Shown here: one piece after another, positions 55,661-63,851 of the stretch
Layout: every line of letters begins with the position of its first letter
How positions within the stretch are numbered: position 1 is the stretch's first letter
Assembly (NCBI RefSeq): GCF_009737085.1
Contig: NZ_WOVL01000024.1
Location: 19,579-83,578 of the forward strand
Source of the DNA: Paenibacillus sp. NEAU-GSW1
Lineage (GTDB): Bacteria > Bacillota > Bacilli > Paenibacillales > Paenibacillaceae
Length of the DNA stretch: 64,000 nt
Direction: 5' to 3'
Made by a program: the position numbers and the translations under genes
The notes under the pieces: generated by a model
The model's input: the letters and a program-made list of their open reading frames with translations, nothing else
The model's database searches: none
Told to the model about the DNA's origin: nothing

Positions 55661-57382
55661 ATGGCAACGAAATTGCCTAAAGTGCCAATCGTAATCGTCG
55701 GTCTAGGCTGGATGGGCGGCATCATTGCCGCTGAGTTGACGAAAGCAGGCCATAAGGTCGTCGCCCTTGAACGCGGGAAGACACGCAAAACCGAGGACTA
55801 TTTTCACGTTCATGACGAACTCCGCTATGCCCAGCGCTATGAACTGATGCAGGATTTGTCCAAAGAGACTGTTACCTTCCGCCATAACGAGAAGGTCCGC
55901 TCGCTGCCGATGCGGACTTACGGCTCCTTCCTCATGGGCGACGGCGTAGGCGGAGCAGGCGTTCATTGGAACGGCCAGTACCACCGTTTTTTGCCGTATG
56001 ATTTCGAAATCTATTCCAAAACGGTCGAGCGCTATGGCAAGAAGAAAATTCCCGAGGGCATGATTTTGCAGGATTGGGGCATTACGTACGACGAGCTTGA
56101 TCCGTATTTCACTCAATTCGAGCAAATGGCAGGCATTTCCGGCGAGCAGGAAACCGTCGAGTTTATCGGCAAAATGTCCAAGCCGTTTCCGACGGCGCCG
56201 ATGAAAAAAACGCCGGCAATAAAACTGTTCGAGGAAGCATCCAAGTCGCTCGGCTATAAGCCGTACATGATCGCCTCCGCCAACCTGTCGGAAAACTATA
56301 CGAACCCGGACGGCATCTCTCGCGGCGCATGCCAATATTGCGCGTTCTGCGAAAGATTCGGCTGCGAATACGGCTCCAAAGCCGATCCTGTCGTTACCGT
56401 CATTCCCGTTGCGGAGAAAACCGGCAAGCTGGAGGTGCGCACGCACGCCAATGTGACCCGAGTGCTTCATACGGGCGGCAAAGCGACCGGCGTCGTATAT
56501 GTCAACACGCCGACCGGCGAAGAGTTCGAGCAGCCAGCAGACTTGGTCATCTTAGCTGGCTATGTATTCACAAACGTCCGTTTGCTGCTGATGTCCAAGC
56601 TCGGCAAACCGTATGATCCGGCAGCCGGAACCGGAGTGATCGGGCGCAATTACGCGTACCAAATTGTCGGCGGTTCCTCGACCGCATTTTTCGACGAGAA
56701 GGAATTCAATACATTCATGGGAGCCGGCGCGCTTGGAAGCTCGATTGATGAATTCAACGGCGACAATTTCGATCATAGCTCCGTTGACTTTCTGCATGGA
56801 GCGAACATTCGGCTAACGCAGGCGGGCAACCGTCCGATCGCCACCAACCCGACGCCGAAAGGCACGCCTTCCTGGGGCGCCGATTTCAAGCAAAAGTCGA
56901 TCCAATACGCGAACCGTACGCTGAACGTCGGCATACAGGGCGCGAATCTTCCGTATCGGCATCACTATCTCGATCTCGATCCCGTCTACAAAGATATTTA
57001 CGGCGATCCGCTTATTCGCCTGACTTACGATTTCGAGGATCAGGACAAGAAGCTCGTCACTTACATCGCGGAAAAAACGAAAGCGATCGCCGAAGCGATG
57101 AAGCCGAGCTTTGTCGAGACAGGCAACCAAATTTCCAAGTACAGCATCGTGCCGTACCAATCTACCCACAATACCGGCGGCGTCGTCATGGGCAAGGACC
57201 CTTCGACTTCGGCAGTGAACAATTATTTGCAAATGTGGGATGCGGAAAATGTGTTCGTCGTCGGCGCCTCCGCCTTCGCGCATAACAGCGGCTACAATCC
57301 GACGGCAACGGTCGGCGCGCTCGCTTACCGCGCTTCGGAAGGCATCCTCAAATATTTGGACAAAGGAGGATCGCTGGCCTAG
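55661..57382 (+). CDS. GMC-family FAD dehydrogenase (gluconate/sorbitol dehydrogenase large subunit type)
   Basis: 573 aa. N-terminal FAD fold: VPIVIVGLGWMGGIIAAELT, followed by ALERG. The conserved GVGGAGVHWNGQYHRFLPYD is the FAD-covering loop. The C-terminus (YQSTHNTGGVVMGKDPSTSA; VVGASAFAHNSGYNPTATVG) carries the catalytic His/Asn pair. Cysteines CQYCAFCERFGCEYG near residue 222 suggest a metal or iron-sulfur site, as in membrane sugar dehydrogenases. No signal of its own, so export through subunit 3 is inferred. The usual cytochrome c subunit is not in the cassette. RBS AAGGAGG. tatC begins immediately after its stop. Confidence 0.93.
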   Translation: MATKLPKVPIVIVGLGWMGGIIAAELTKAGHKVVALERGKTRKTEDYFHVHDELRYAQRYELMQDLSKETVTFRHNEKVRSLPMRTYGSFLMGDGVGGAGVHWNGQYHRFLPYDFEIYSKTVERYGKKKIPEGMILQDWGITYDELDPYFTQFEQMAGISGEQETVEFIGKMSKPFPTAPMKKTPAIKLFEEASKSLGYKPYMIASANLSENYTNPDGISRGACQYCAFCERFGCEYGSKADPVVTVIPVAEKTGKLEVRTHANVTRVLHTGGKATGVVYVNTPTGEEFEQPADLVILAGYVFTNVRLLLMSKLGKPYDPAAGTGVIGRNYAYQIVGGSSTAFFDEKEFNTFMGAGALGSSIDEFNGDNFDHSSVDFLHGANIRLTQAGNRPIATNPTPKGTPSWGADFKQKSIQYANRTLNVGIQGANLPYRHHYLDLDPVYKDIYGDPLIRLTYDFEDQDKKLVTYIAEKTKAIAEAMKPSFVETGNQISKYSIVPYQSTHNTGGVVMGKDPSTSAVNNYLQMWDAENVFVVGASAFAHNSGYNPTATVGALAYRASEGILKYLDKGGSLA

Positions 57383-58156
57383 ATGGATATGCAGCAGGAT
57401 GTCATTCTTCACCTGACCGAGCTTCGCAAGCGGCTCATTTATGTCGCCGCCTGGTTTCTGGGAGCGCTGTGCCTCGGCATTTACTTTTCGCCGTACCTGC
57501 TGCGCTTTATCCAATCGAACCTCGGATCCTTGAACGTGCAATGGAGCGTCTTCGCCCTGTCCGACGGGCTGCTCGTCTATATGAAAATAGCGATGCTGTT
57601 CGGCTTTGCCGTGACGCTCCCGTTTCTGCTTTATCATCTATGGGCATTCGCGAAGCCGGGCCTTACAGAACGAGAGGCAAAGGGCGCGCTCTGGTTCGTT
57701 CCCGCCTCCGCCTGTCTGTTTCTGACCGGCGTGCTGTTCGGCTACACGGTCGCGCTGCCGATGATGGTTCGCTTCATGATCAAGCTCAACCATGCGATCG
57801 GAGCCAACGAAGTGTACGGGCTGCAGCATTTTATCTCGTTCCTGTTCAGCTTCCTGTTCCCGATGGGTATCGCGTTCGAAATGCCGCTCGTCATGCTGTT
57901 TCTGACGCTGATCGGCATTTTGACGCCGGGACGCGTGAAGTTTGTGCGCAAATACGCTTATGTTGCGCTCGCCGTTGTCGGCACGTGCATCTCTCCGCCC
58001 GACTTCGTCTCGCATCTGTCCGTCACCGTGCCGCTCATTCTGTTGTTCGAGATTAGCGTGTTCGTCTCATGGCGGTATACCGTTAGAAAACGGAAGAAGC
58101 TTGCGGACGGAACAAGCGGAGGAGCCGGTCCGCTGCCAAATCCGAACCCGTCATAG
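57383..58156 (+). CDS. tatC: Sec-independent protein translocase subunit TatC
   Basis: 257 aa with six membrane helices. N-terminal signature [19 protein letters not shown] and the conserved first periplasmic region are present. The Glu of [16 protein letters not shown] is typical. TatC recognises the twin-arginine signal. Begins at the base after the GMC stop, so it is translationally coupled to the dehydrogenase. Likely a dedicated second Tat translocase. Confidence 0.95.
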   Translation: MDMQQDVILHLTELRKRLIYVAAWFLGALCLGIYFSPYLLRFIQSNLGSLNVQWSVFALSDGLLVYMKIAMLFGFAVTLPFLLYHLWAFAKPGLTEREAKGALWFVPASACLFLTGVLFGYTVALPMMVRFMIKLNHAIGANEVYGLQHFISFLFSFLFPMGIAFEMPLVMLFLTLIGILTPGRVKFVRKYAYVALAVVGTCISPPDFVSHLSVTVPLILLFEISVFVSWRYTVRKRKKLADGTSGGAGPLPNPNPS

Positions 58157-58208
58157 AACGGGACGACGGACAGCAGTACGTGCATCCGATAAGAAAGGAG
58201 ACCTTAAG

Positions 58209-58409
58209 ATGTTCAACAATATTGGCATATCCGGGCTGATTATTATTTTCGCGATCGCGCTCATCGTTTTCGGTCCGGCGAAGCTGCCGCAGCTTGGCCG
58301 GGCTTTCGGCGATACGCTGCGCGAGTTTCGCAACTCGACGAAAGGGATCGCCGACGATCCGCAGCCGTTGCCTGTTCAAGTGCAGCAGGACGATCAGCTG
58401 TTGAAATAA
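58209..58409 (+). CDS. tatA: Tat translocase pore subunit TatA
   Basis: 66 aa. One N-terminal membrane helix ([17 protein letters not shown]), then the [20 protein letters not shown] amphipathic helix of TatA/TatE and a short charged tail. AGGAG ribosome site. In Gram-positive bacteria one TatA plus one TatC suffice for a minimal translocase, and no tatB is needed. Follows tatC by 52 bases. Confidence 0.95.
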   Translation: MFNNIGISGLIIIFAIALIVFGPAKLPQLGRAFGDTLREFRNSTKGIADDPQPLPVQVQQDDQLLK

Positions 58410-58419
58410 GCGCAACTGA

Positions 58420-58457
58420 AACAAGGCGGCGCAGGAACCTTTCCTGCCCGCCTTGTT
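58420..58457 (+). terminator. Terminator of the dehydrogenase-Tat operon
   Basis: Stem ACAAGGCGG...CAGGAA / TTCCTG...CCGCCTTGT followed by T-rich sequence. Confidence 0.8.
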
Positions 58458-58484
58458 TGTTGTTCACCTCGCGGCCTCGTTTCG

Positions 58485-59495
58485 CTAGTCCAGCAGCTTG
58501 CCTATGCCCATGCGTTCGGCTTCGGCGGCATAGTAAGCCGCAATGGCGACGTCGAATACCGCCAGCCCCATCGGCGCGAACAGCACGAAGCCGTCGCCGG
58601 ACATACCGGCAAGCGCTGAATCGGGCCTTTTTAAAGCATCCGCAAGCGCAACCGTCTGCTTCTCCTCCAAATGACGCGCTTGATGAAGCCGCTCGATATC
58701 AGTGTCCGCGCGGCAAACTTCCTCCCAGCTGTCGACGATGACGGCTCCCGCTCCTTCAAGCGCAGCCGGTGTATAGTCGCGCAGCGATACATGCATAAGA
58801 ATGCTGCCGGGCTTCGGCGGCTCATTAATATAACGCTCCGGCGCAGCCGTGCAAGTGAATACGATATCGGCGCTCCGGTATGCCTCCTCCCAGGCAGCGA
58901 CGCGTTCGATCGGGATGGCGCCGTCGCCTCTCGCCTCATCTTCGGAAAGCCAGTCGCTGCAGCCGATATCCCTATTATCGTAAACGCGTATGCGGGAAAT
59001 GCGCTCGCTGCCGAACAAAGCGTTCAGCATTCGCGCATGTGTTCGACCGATCGGGCCCATGCCGATGATCGCCGCTTCAAGCGGAACGCGTTCTCGATGC
59101 AGCTTCGCTTCTAGCAGGCTGCCGAGCAGCGCTCCGCTGACCGCAGCTGTGCGAATCGCGCTAATATAGCTGCCTTTTATAAACGCCGTCGGAACTCCGC
59201 TGTCCGGATCGTTCAGCACAGTGACGCTGTGCGCGCGCGGAAGCCCCGCCGCAATGTTGCCGGGATAGCTCGCAATCCATTTAAGGCCTGCGGTGCGCAG
59301 CGGCTGGCTGACATAGGCAGGCATAGCGATGATCCGGTTGCGCGCATCGCCAAACTTCAAATAAGGCTTGATCGGCTGCGCGCATTCGCCTCCAGCGTAT
59401 GCCCCAGCCGCAGACCGAATGACTTGAACGAGCGCTTCCCAATCGACGCCAATAAGCTCCAAGTCCGCTTCGTTTAAATATCGCATCTGCCTCAT
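58485..59495 (-). CDS. sbnB: 2,3-diaminopropionate synthesis dehydrogenase SbnB
   Basis: 336 aa, ornithine cyclodeaminase/mu-crystallin fold. SbnB oxidatively cleaves N-(1-amino-1-carboxyethyl)-glutamate (ACEGA) to L-2,3-diaminopropionate and 2-oxoglutarate with NAD. Motifs: MRYLNEADLELIGVD, GLKWIASYPGNIAAGLPRAH, RTAAVSGALLGSLLE, and the Rossmann AIIGMGPIGRTHARMLNALF. ATG at 59495 overlaps the sbnA stop as ATGA; the longer frame to 59552 is rejected. Ends the operon. Confidence 0.93.
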   Translation of the reverse strand: MRQMRYLNEADLELIGVDWEALVQVIRSAAGAYAGGECAQPIKPYLKFGDARNRIIAMPAYVSQPLRTAGLKWIASYPGNIAAGLPRAHSVTVLNDPDSGVPTAFIKGSYISAIRTAAVSGALLGSLLEAKLHRERVPLEAAIIGMGPIGRTHARMLNALFGSERISRIRVYDNRDIGCSDWLSEDEARGDGAIPIERVAAWEEAYRSADIVFTCTAAPERYINEPPKPGSILMHVSLRDYTPAALEGAGAVIVDSWEEVCRADTDIERLHQARHLEEKQTVALADALKRPDSALAGMSGDGFVLFAPMGLAVFDVAIAAYYAAEAERMGIGKLLD

Positions 59496-60478
59496 CGCTC
59501 CTTCCGGCGCAGCGTCTCCGCAAAATCGCAACCGTACGTTTTGGCTGCCCATTCGTCATCGTAAACGGTATCCAAATATCGCTCGCCCCTGTCCGGCAAA
59601 ATAACAGCGCATTTCGCCCCGGCTTCGATCTGCTCCCGAAACTGCTCCACTGCCGCGAGCACGCCGCCGGATGAGCCGCCGGCAAGTATCGCTTCCTCTC
59701 GCACGAGGCGGCGGCAGGCCATAATGCTATTCCGTTCATTTACCGTAACGACGCTGTGCACGCCCTGCTCCGGGCAAAGCTCGGGCCGGCGGCCGGCGCC
59801 TAGCCCCGGCAAATGCCGAATGGCGCCGGCATTGCCAAAAATCAAGCTGCCTTCCGCGTCGACCGCCACCACCTTCGTCTTCATCCCGTTCATCTGAACG
59901 AAATCCAGACAGCCGCGCAGCGTTCCGCAGGTGCTGACACCGCAGAACAAATAGTCGAGCTGAGGCAAATCGGCAGCCAGCTCCGCCATCGTCGACAACC
60001 GATGAGCAAGCGAATTGCGCGGATTGGCGTATTGATTCGGCCAAAAAGCGCCCGGAATTTTGCGCAGCCAGCGGCGTACCCGATTCAGTCTGGCGGGAAC
60101 AAACTCGCCCGTCTCCGGTTCCGGCTTGCTGACCATATCGATGCGCGCGCCGTAAGCGCGCAAAATGCGCAGATTGCTTTCTGTCGTTCGCGGATCGACA
60201 ACACAAATAAAACGGCAGCCAAGCAAATTGCAGAGCTGAGCCAAGCCAATCGCCAAATTGCCCGAGCTCGATTCAACGACCGTGGAGCCGGGGCCGATGA
60301 CGCCATCACGCACAGCGGACAGAAGCATCTCCTTAGCCGGCCGGTCTTTAATGCTTCCGCCAGGGTTGAGCATTTCCAGCTTCGCATACACTTGAAACGA
60401 TTCTCCTTTAAACATCCGCTGCAATTGTACGAGAGGCGTTCGTCCGACTGTCGCCAGCATATCGGGATAGACGGTCAT
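59492..60478 (-). CDS. sbnA: 2,3-diaminopropionate synthesis PLP enzyme SbnA
   Basis: 328 aa, cysteine synthase fold. SbnA condenses O-phospho-L-serine with L-glutamate to ACEGA. The PLP lysine is in LNPGGSIKDRPAKEML. The PLP phosphate loop is CGVSTCGTLRGCLDF, and the Asn stacking region is SSSGNLAIGLAQLC. These match SbnA more than ordinary cysteine synthase. Its ATG overlaps the TGA of the adenylate-forming gene by 4 bases, and its own end overlaps sbnB. Confidence 0.93.
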   Translation of the reverse strand: MTVYPDMLATVGRTPLVQLQRMFKGESFQVYAKLEMLNPGGSIKDRPAKEMLLSAVRDGVIGPGSTVVESSSGNLAIGLAQLCNLLGCRFICVVDPRTTESNLRILRAYGARIDMVSKPEPETGEFVPARLNRVRRWLRKIPGAFWPNQYANPRNSLAHRLSTMAELAADLPQLDYLFCGVSTCGTLRGCLDFVQMNGMKTKVVAVDAEGSLIFGNAGAIRHLPGLGAGRRPELCPEQGVHSVVTVNERNSIMACRRLVREEAILAGGSSGGVLAAVEQFREQIEAGAKCAVILPDRGERYLDTVYDDEWAAKTYGCDFAETLRRKER

Positions 60479-61785
60479 TGCTGACCGCTTCCTTCACGAT
60501 TGCCGCTCTCTTCTTTTTTCTGCAAATAGAGCTTTTTCCGCTTGATTGGAACTGCCCCCTGCAAACTCTGATCCTTAGCTGCCGCGTCCGTCTCTGATGT
60601 CGAATGGATAAATGCGATCTTCATCTCCTCCAGCAGCCCGCCGCGAATCATGGCGCCGATCTCGGGAATCGCGCTGTGCACCTCTGCCCGCACTTCAGCC
60701 GCTTTTGCTCCGTCCACTGACTCGGACGTAAAAACAAGCACCTCCAGCCGATTTCCAGTGACCGCAACGCGCACCTCAGCTTCGCCAATATGTTTGAATA
60801 CGGCGTTCTCGATATCGTAAATGCTTATTTTTTCGCCGTGCTTGAGCTCGGAGCCGACCCGCTTTACAATCGCCTCAAAGGTCGTAATCGTTCTGCCGTC
60901 CGCGTCCGTCTCCGATCGAAGATCCCGCACGACATCATAAGTAACGAAACGAAGCGCGGGAAACCGCCGCCGATGATAGGACGTCAATGCTAATATGGCT
61001 TCATCCTCCGGCAGCGCCAAATCCGCCAGTCCCGCTTGACCCGGACTTACGCCTTCCGCCGCAAGCCCATCGAGCAGCACATAGCGCTCCAGCAAATGAT
61101 CATAGTACGCAATTGTCCCGATCTCAATGCTTCCATAGGTGTCCATGATGAAACGTTCCGAAATGCCCAGCCGTTCTGCAGCGCGCTTGCGCCACGCGGG
61201 CGGAGCAGGCTCGCCAACGAGTATGACCTTCTCCAGATTCCAAGCGAAATCGGCAGGGGCCGCTCGAAAAAGCCCGTCAAGCAGCGACGGCATCGTATAC
61301 AGCACTTGTGGCTTAAACTGCTGGAAACGGAGCAAATGCACTGCGGCAGGCAAACCGAACGGCACAGACTCGCATTGATAGCCTAGCCGATCGAAAACCG
61401 ACTTCGCGGTAGCTTCCGCATGCCCTGTCCCCATGTCGCTTAACACTCGTTTACCATTGCCGGCTGCCCGCCCGCCATCAGCAAGCAGACGGCCAAAAAG
61501 CGCGGCCTTCTGTGCAACGTACGCCTCCTCGTCTATCCAATCGTAATAGATCGATTTGCGCCTCCCGCCGCTTGTTCCCGATGTTCGGTATACATTCCAC
61601 TCCGGATGATTGGCGCCGTCTCCGCGCATGTAGTACTCGTTCATTCGGTCTTGCGTCAGGAGAGGAACTTCATCCCCATCCCCGGCCGCCTCCAACCCAT
61701 CAATCAGCTGGTCGTAAAACGGATACATCCGCCGCATCTCTTCCATTTTTGCACGCACCATTTCATCCTTTGCCGATATACGCAT
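60475..61785 (-). CDS. PaaK-like adenylate-forming enzyme
   Basis: 436 aa from the ATG at 61785 (MRISAKDEMVRAK), behind GGGGGAGAGAGC. AMP-binding fold of the phenylacetate-CoA ligase type: phosphate loop VYRTSGTSGGRRKSIYYDW, the acyl/adenine region ILVGEPAPP and TYGSIEIGTIAYY, and a small C-terminal domain with GEKISIYDIENAVFKHIG. No carrier-protein or condensation domain. By position it should activate an acid, perhaps diaminopropionate itself or a partner, to an adenylate, amide or thioester. The C-terminal tail is Lys/Glu-rich. First gene of the operon with sbnA and sbnB. Confidence 0.85.
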   Translation of the reverse strand: MRISAKDEMVRAKMEEMRRMYPFYDQLIDGLEAAGDGDEVPLLTQDRMNEYYMRGDGANHPEWNVYRTSGTSGGRRKSIYYDWIDEEAYVAQKAALFGRLLADGGRAAGNGKRVLSDMGTGHAEATAKSVFDRLGYQCESVPFGLPAAVHLLRFQQFKPQVLYTMPSLLDGLFRAAPADFAWNLEKVILVGEPAPPAWRKRAAERLGISERFIMDTYGSIEIGTIAYYDHLLERYVLLDGLAAEGVSPGQAGLADLALPEDEAILALTSYHRRRFPALRFVTYDVVRDLRSETDADGRTITTFEAIVKRVGSELKHGEKISIYDIENAVFKHIGEAEVRVAVTGNRLEVLVFTSESVDGAKAAEVRAEVHSAIPEIGAMIRGGLLEEMKIAFIHSTSETDAAAKDQSLQGAVPIKRKKLYLQKKEESGNREGSGQQ

Positions 61786-61955
61786 GCTCTCTCCCCCGTC
61801 CACCCATCATTGTTCCATCGTATGCCGGCGGTTTACGATGCGTCGCTCTCCGCGCTACACTTCCGCATCTATCCTGTTCGCCTGGCCGAAGGCAAGCATA
61901 TGGTAATGAAAACATGGTTACTAACTGCCATCTCTAGGAGGGAGCCTCTACCGAA

Positions 61956-62717
61956 ATGACCGGCATACTGACCAAAAAGCAGTATCGAAAGGCATCCAGC
62001 AAATGGAGTAAAACGAAAATACTTTCGCGAAAAAAAACGATTCGGCGCTACATTCCGTCTGCAAAGCGCTATGGCAAGTCAGCGCTGAATACGATGCTTA
62101 CACGCTATTCTATCGTCTACGTAAAGCCCGTTCGCGGCTCTCATGGCAACGGCGTTATGCGCGTCATGCGAATCGGCGCCCATTACTCAGCTCAGATCGG
62201 CGCTGCGATAGTTAAGAGCTCAACGCTTGCTGGGCTGCATGCCTTGCTTTCCAAACGGATCGGCAAAAGGCCTTACATGATTCAGCGCGGCATCTCGCTG
62301 CGCCGATTCCGCGGCGCAATATTTGATTTGCGCATCGTCACTCAGCTGCGCCGCAGCCGCAGATGGCAAGTCACCGGCATGCTTGCGCGCGTCGCCAAAC
62401 CGGGAATGGCGGTGACGAACGGAGCGCAGGGCGCGTCAATCCACACCGTCGAAACGGTGTTGAAAGCTTACTCAGGCATTCGGTCCATAGCCGGAACCAA
62501 GGAGCGGCTTCGCCAGCTTTGCTTATCGTCCGCTTATCATTTGCAGCAGTCCTATCCGTTTTTGAAGGAGCTCGGCTTCGACATCGCCTTGGACGCCAAG
62601 CTTAAGCCATGGATCTTGGAAGTGAATGTTCGCCCGGAAGCGATCCCCTTCTCGAGGCTTGCAGACAAAACGATGTACAAACGCATCTTAAGCTACCGCC
62701 GCGCCAACAAGTACTGA
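61956..62717 (+). CDS. YheC/YheD-type ATP-grasp protein
   Basis: 253 aa. After a Lys/Arg-rich N-terminus the ATP-grasp elements are visible: IVYVKPVRGSHGNGVMRV, IQRGISLRRFRGAIFDLRIV, and the metal-binding end LGFDIALDAKLKPWILEVNV with RPEAIPF. YheC and YheD of B. subtilis are endospore-associated proteins of unknown substrate. It is shorter than those relatives, which usually have 360 residues or more. GGAGGGAG lies 11 bases upstream. Divergent from the diaminopropionate operon; ATP-grasp ligases can join amino acids, so a shared pathway is possible but unproven. Confidence 0.85.
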   Translation: MTGILTKKQYRKASSKWSKTKILSRKKTIRRYIPSAKRYGKSALNTMLTRYSIVYVKPVRGSHGNGVMRVMRIGAHYSAQIGAAIVKSSTLAGLHALLSKRIGKRPYMIQRGISLRRFRGAIFDLRIVTQLRRSRRWQVTGMLARVAKPGMAVTNGAQGASIHTVETVLKAYSGIRSIAGTKERLRQLCLSSAYHLQQSYPFLKELGFDIALDAKLKPWILEVNVRPEAIPFSRLADKTMYKRILSYRRANKY

Positions 62718-62739
62718 TACAGCCTTAGGTATACAAACA

Positions 62740-62790
62740 GAACGGCCAGCAAAGAAGTCGTAATTGACGACTACCTTTGCTGGCCGTTCT
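62740..62790 (+). terminator. Terminator after the ATP-grasp gene
   Basis: 15-bp perfect stem GAACGGCCAGCAAAG / CTTTGCTGGCCGTTC with a 20-base loop that itself has a small inner hairpin (GTCGT AATT ACGAC). Confidence 0.85.
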
Positions 62791-62793
62791 CCG

Positions 62794-63123
62794 TGCAATT
62801 TCGGCTTACCCGCTTCAAACCTGCATATGTGCAGTTATTTAACTATACATAGGATAGAAAACACGAAAAACCTGCAAAAGTGCAGGCTTTTCGTACTCTT
62901 CGGCCAAAAGTGGCGCGTATGAGGTAAAAAAAATGTATTTTTGCAGGTTCCCCCACCTGCGGTGATTTCGGCTCTTTAAAAAATGTACTTTTGCAGGTTT
63001 CCAGATTCAATCTCATTTGATGCGATCAAAAGGTAGTGATCGTCCGGTCAGCTTATCCGAGTGATCAGCGATATTGCGGAGGGACGTCAACGTCGAATCA
63101 AATTATCCACTGCCGCATCAATC
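62794..63123. repeat. Intergenic region with TGCAGG repeats
   Basis: No gene visible. Contains a short hairpin CCTGCAAAAGTGCAGG + CTTTT (62873-62893). Two near-identical direct repeats AAAAAATGTA(T/C)TTTTGCAGG(TT) follow, ending at about 62949 and 63000, about 50 bases apart. The same TGCA(A)AAGTGCAG theme recurs several times. It resembles a repetitive intergenic element. Confidence 0.6.
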
Positions 63124-63605
63124 CTACTCGCGCTGCATAGCAACAATCGTCCGACCGCGGACTTGGCCTTCGAGAATTTGCTCTAAGGCGCCAGGCAGCT
63201 GCTCCAATCGGATCTCGTTGGCGAGTCCGCCGTCCAAATGGCGCGGCTTCAGATCGGAAGCGAGCCGTTCCCAGACGCGCAGCCGCGTCTCCATCAGACA
63301 CTCGACCGAGTCGATGCCTAGCCCAGCCCGTTATCCTCCAGCCGCTGCACAGACAGTGCTGCTGTAAAACCCGCTGTTCCGATCAGCATCGCTTCCCGCA
63401 GCGTCAGCCCTTTCGGCAGCGGCATGACCCATGCGGCCGGTACGCGGGCCAGCTAGCTAAAGCCGCCGTGTCTGGAGACGCCAAGACCGTAGCTCGTGAC
63501 GATTACCGGATCGCCTGCGCGAAACCGCGAGTCGGACGACCGCTCAACCGTTCCCGCAAGGTCGATGCCCGGAATATGCGGATATTTATCGCTTATTTGA
63601 TTGGC
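63124..63605 (-). pseudogene. Wrecked YhdH/YhfP-family quinone oxidoreductase
   Basis: On the minus strand, pieces of a zinc-free alcohol dehydrogenase-like quinone/acryloyl-CoA reductase are seen in order. First SDKYPHIPGIDLAGTVERSS and VIVTSYGLGVSRHGGFS, then an in-frame stop (near 63455), then WVMPLPKGLTLREAMLIGTA and ALSVQRLEDNGLG. Next come a further stop and a loss of the whole nucleotide-binding region, and finally VWERLASDLKPRHLDGG and LEQLPGALEQILEGQVRGRT up to TAG at 63124-63126. The first 50 residues or so are missing. Multiple stops plus internal deletion make it nonfunctional. Confidence 0.85.
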
Positions 63606-63773
63606 AGCGCTCTGCTGCTTGGCATGATTGCATGGATCGGCAACGCTACGAGAACAGAGGTGCTGCTTGCTGCCGTCAAATGGTGGTCGATCATTACCGT
63701 TATCGATTTCGCGTACAGCTTCAGCTTCACGCTCTGGCCCCGCAAAGCGAAACGAGACAGCTCGCCTGACTAA
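63576..63773 (+). CDS. Small two-helix membrane protein (uncertain)
   Basis: 65 residues starting MRIFIAYLIGSALLLGMIAW, a second hydrophobic segment (AAVKWWSIITVIDFAYSFSF) and a basic tail (PRKAKRD). The start overlaps, on the opposite strand, the surviving 5' part of the wrecked oxidoreductase, so the first residues may be fortuitous. It could be the tail of a once longer membrane protein joined here by rearrangement. No clear ribosome site. Confidence 0.4.
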   Translation: MRIFIAYLIGSALLLGMIAWIGNATRTEVLLAAVKWWSIITVIDFAYSFSFTLWPRKAKRDSSPD

Positions 63774-63797
63774 TTTAGCCTGCAGGCATAGAAAAAA

Positions 63798-63840
63798 GGG
63801 GGTGTCCCATAAGTCATTTAAATGACGATGGGATACCCCC
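63798..63840. repeat. 43-bp near-perfect palindrome
   Basis: GGGGGTGTCCCAT ... GTCATTTAAATGAC ... ATGGGATACCCCC, with one mismatch in the outer arms and a perfect 14-bp inner palindrome. The outer arm looks like a typical insertion-sequence end. It may be a MITE-like palindrome, a head-to-head pair of IS ends, or a terminator. Confidence 0.6.
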
Positions 63841-63851
63841 ACCTGTTTTAT

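Noticed and set aside
55703..57637. Long minus-strand frames opposite the GMC gene and tatC
   Set aside because: Antisense shadows without ribosome sites; the plus-strand genes are well supported.
58485..61785. A staphyloferrin B (sbnA-I) cluster
   Set aside because: Only sbnA and sbnB homologues are present; no IucA/IucC-type synthetases, sbnC-I or siderophore uptake genes are nearby.
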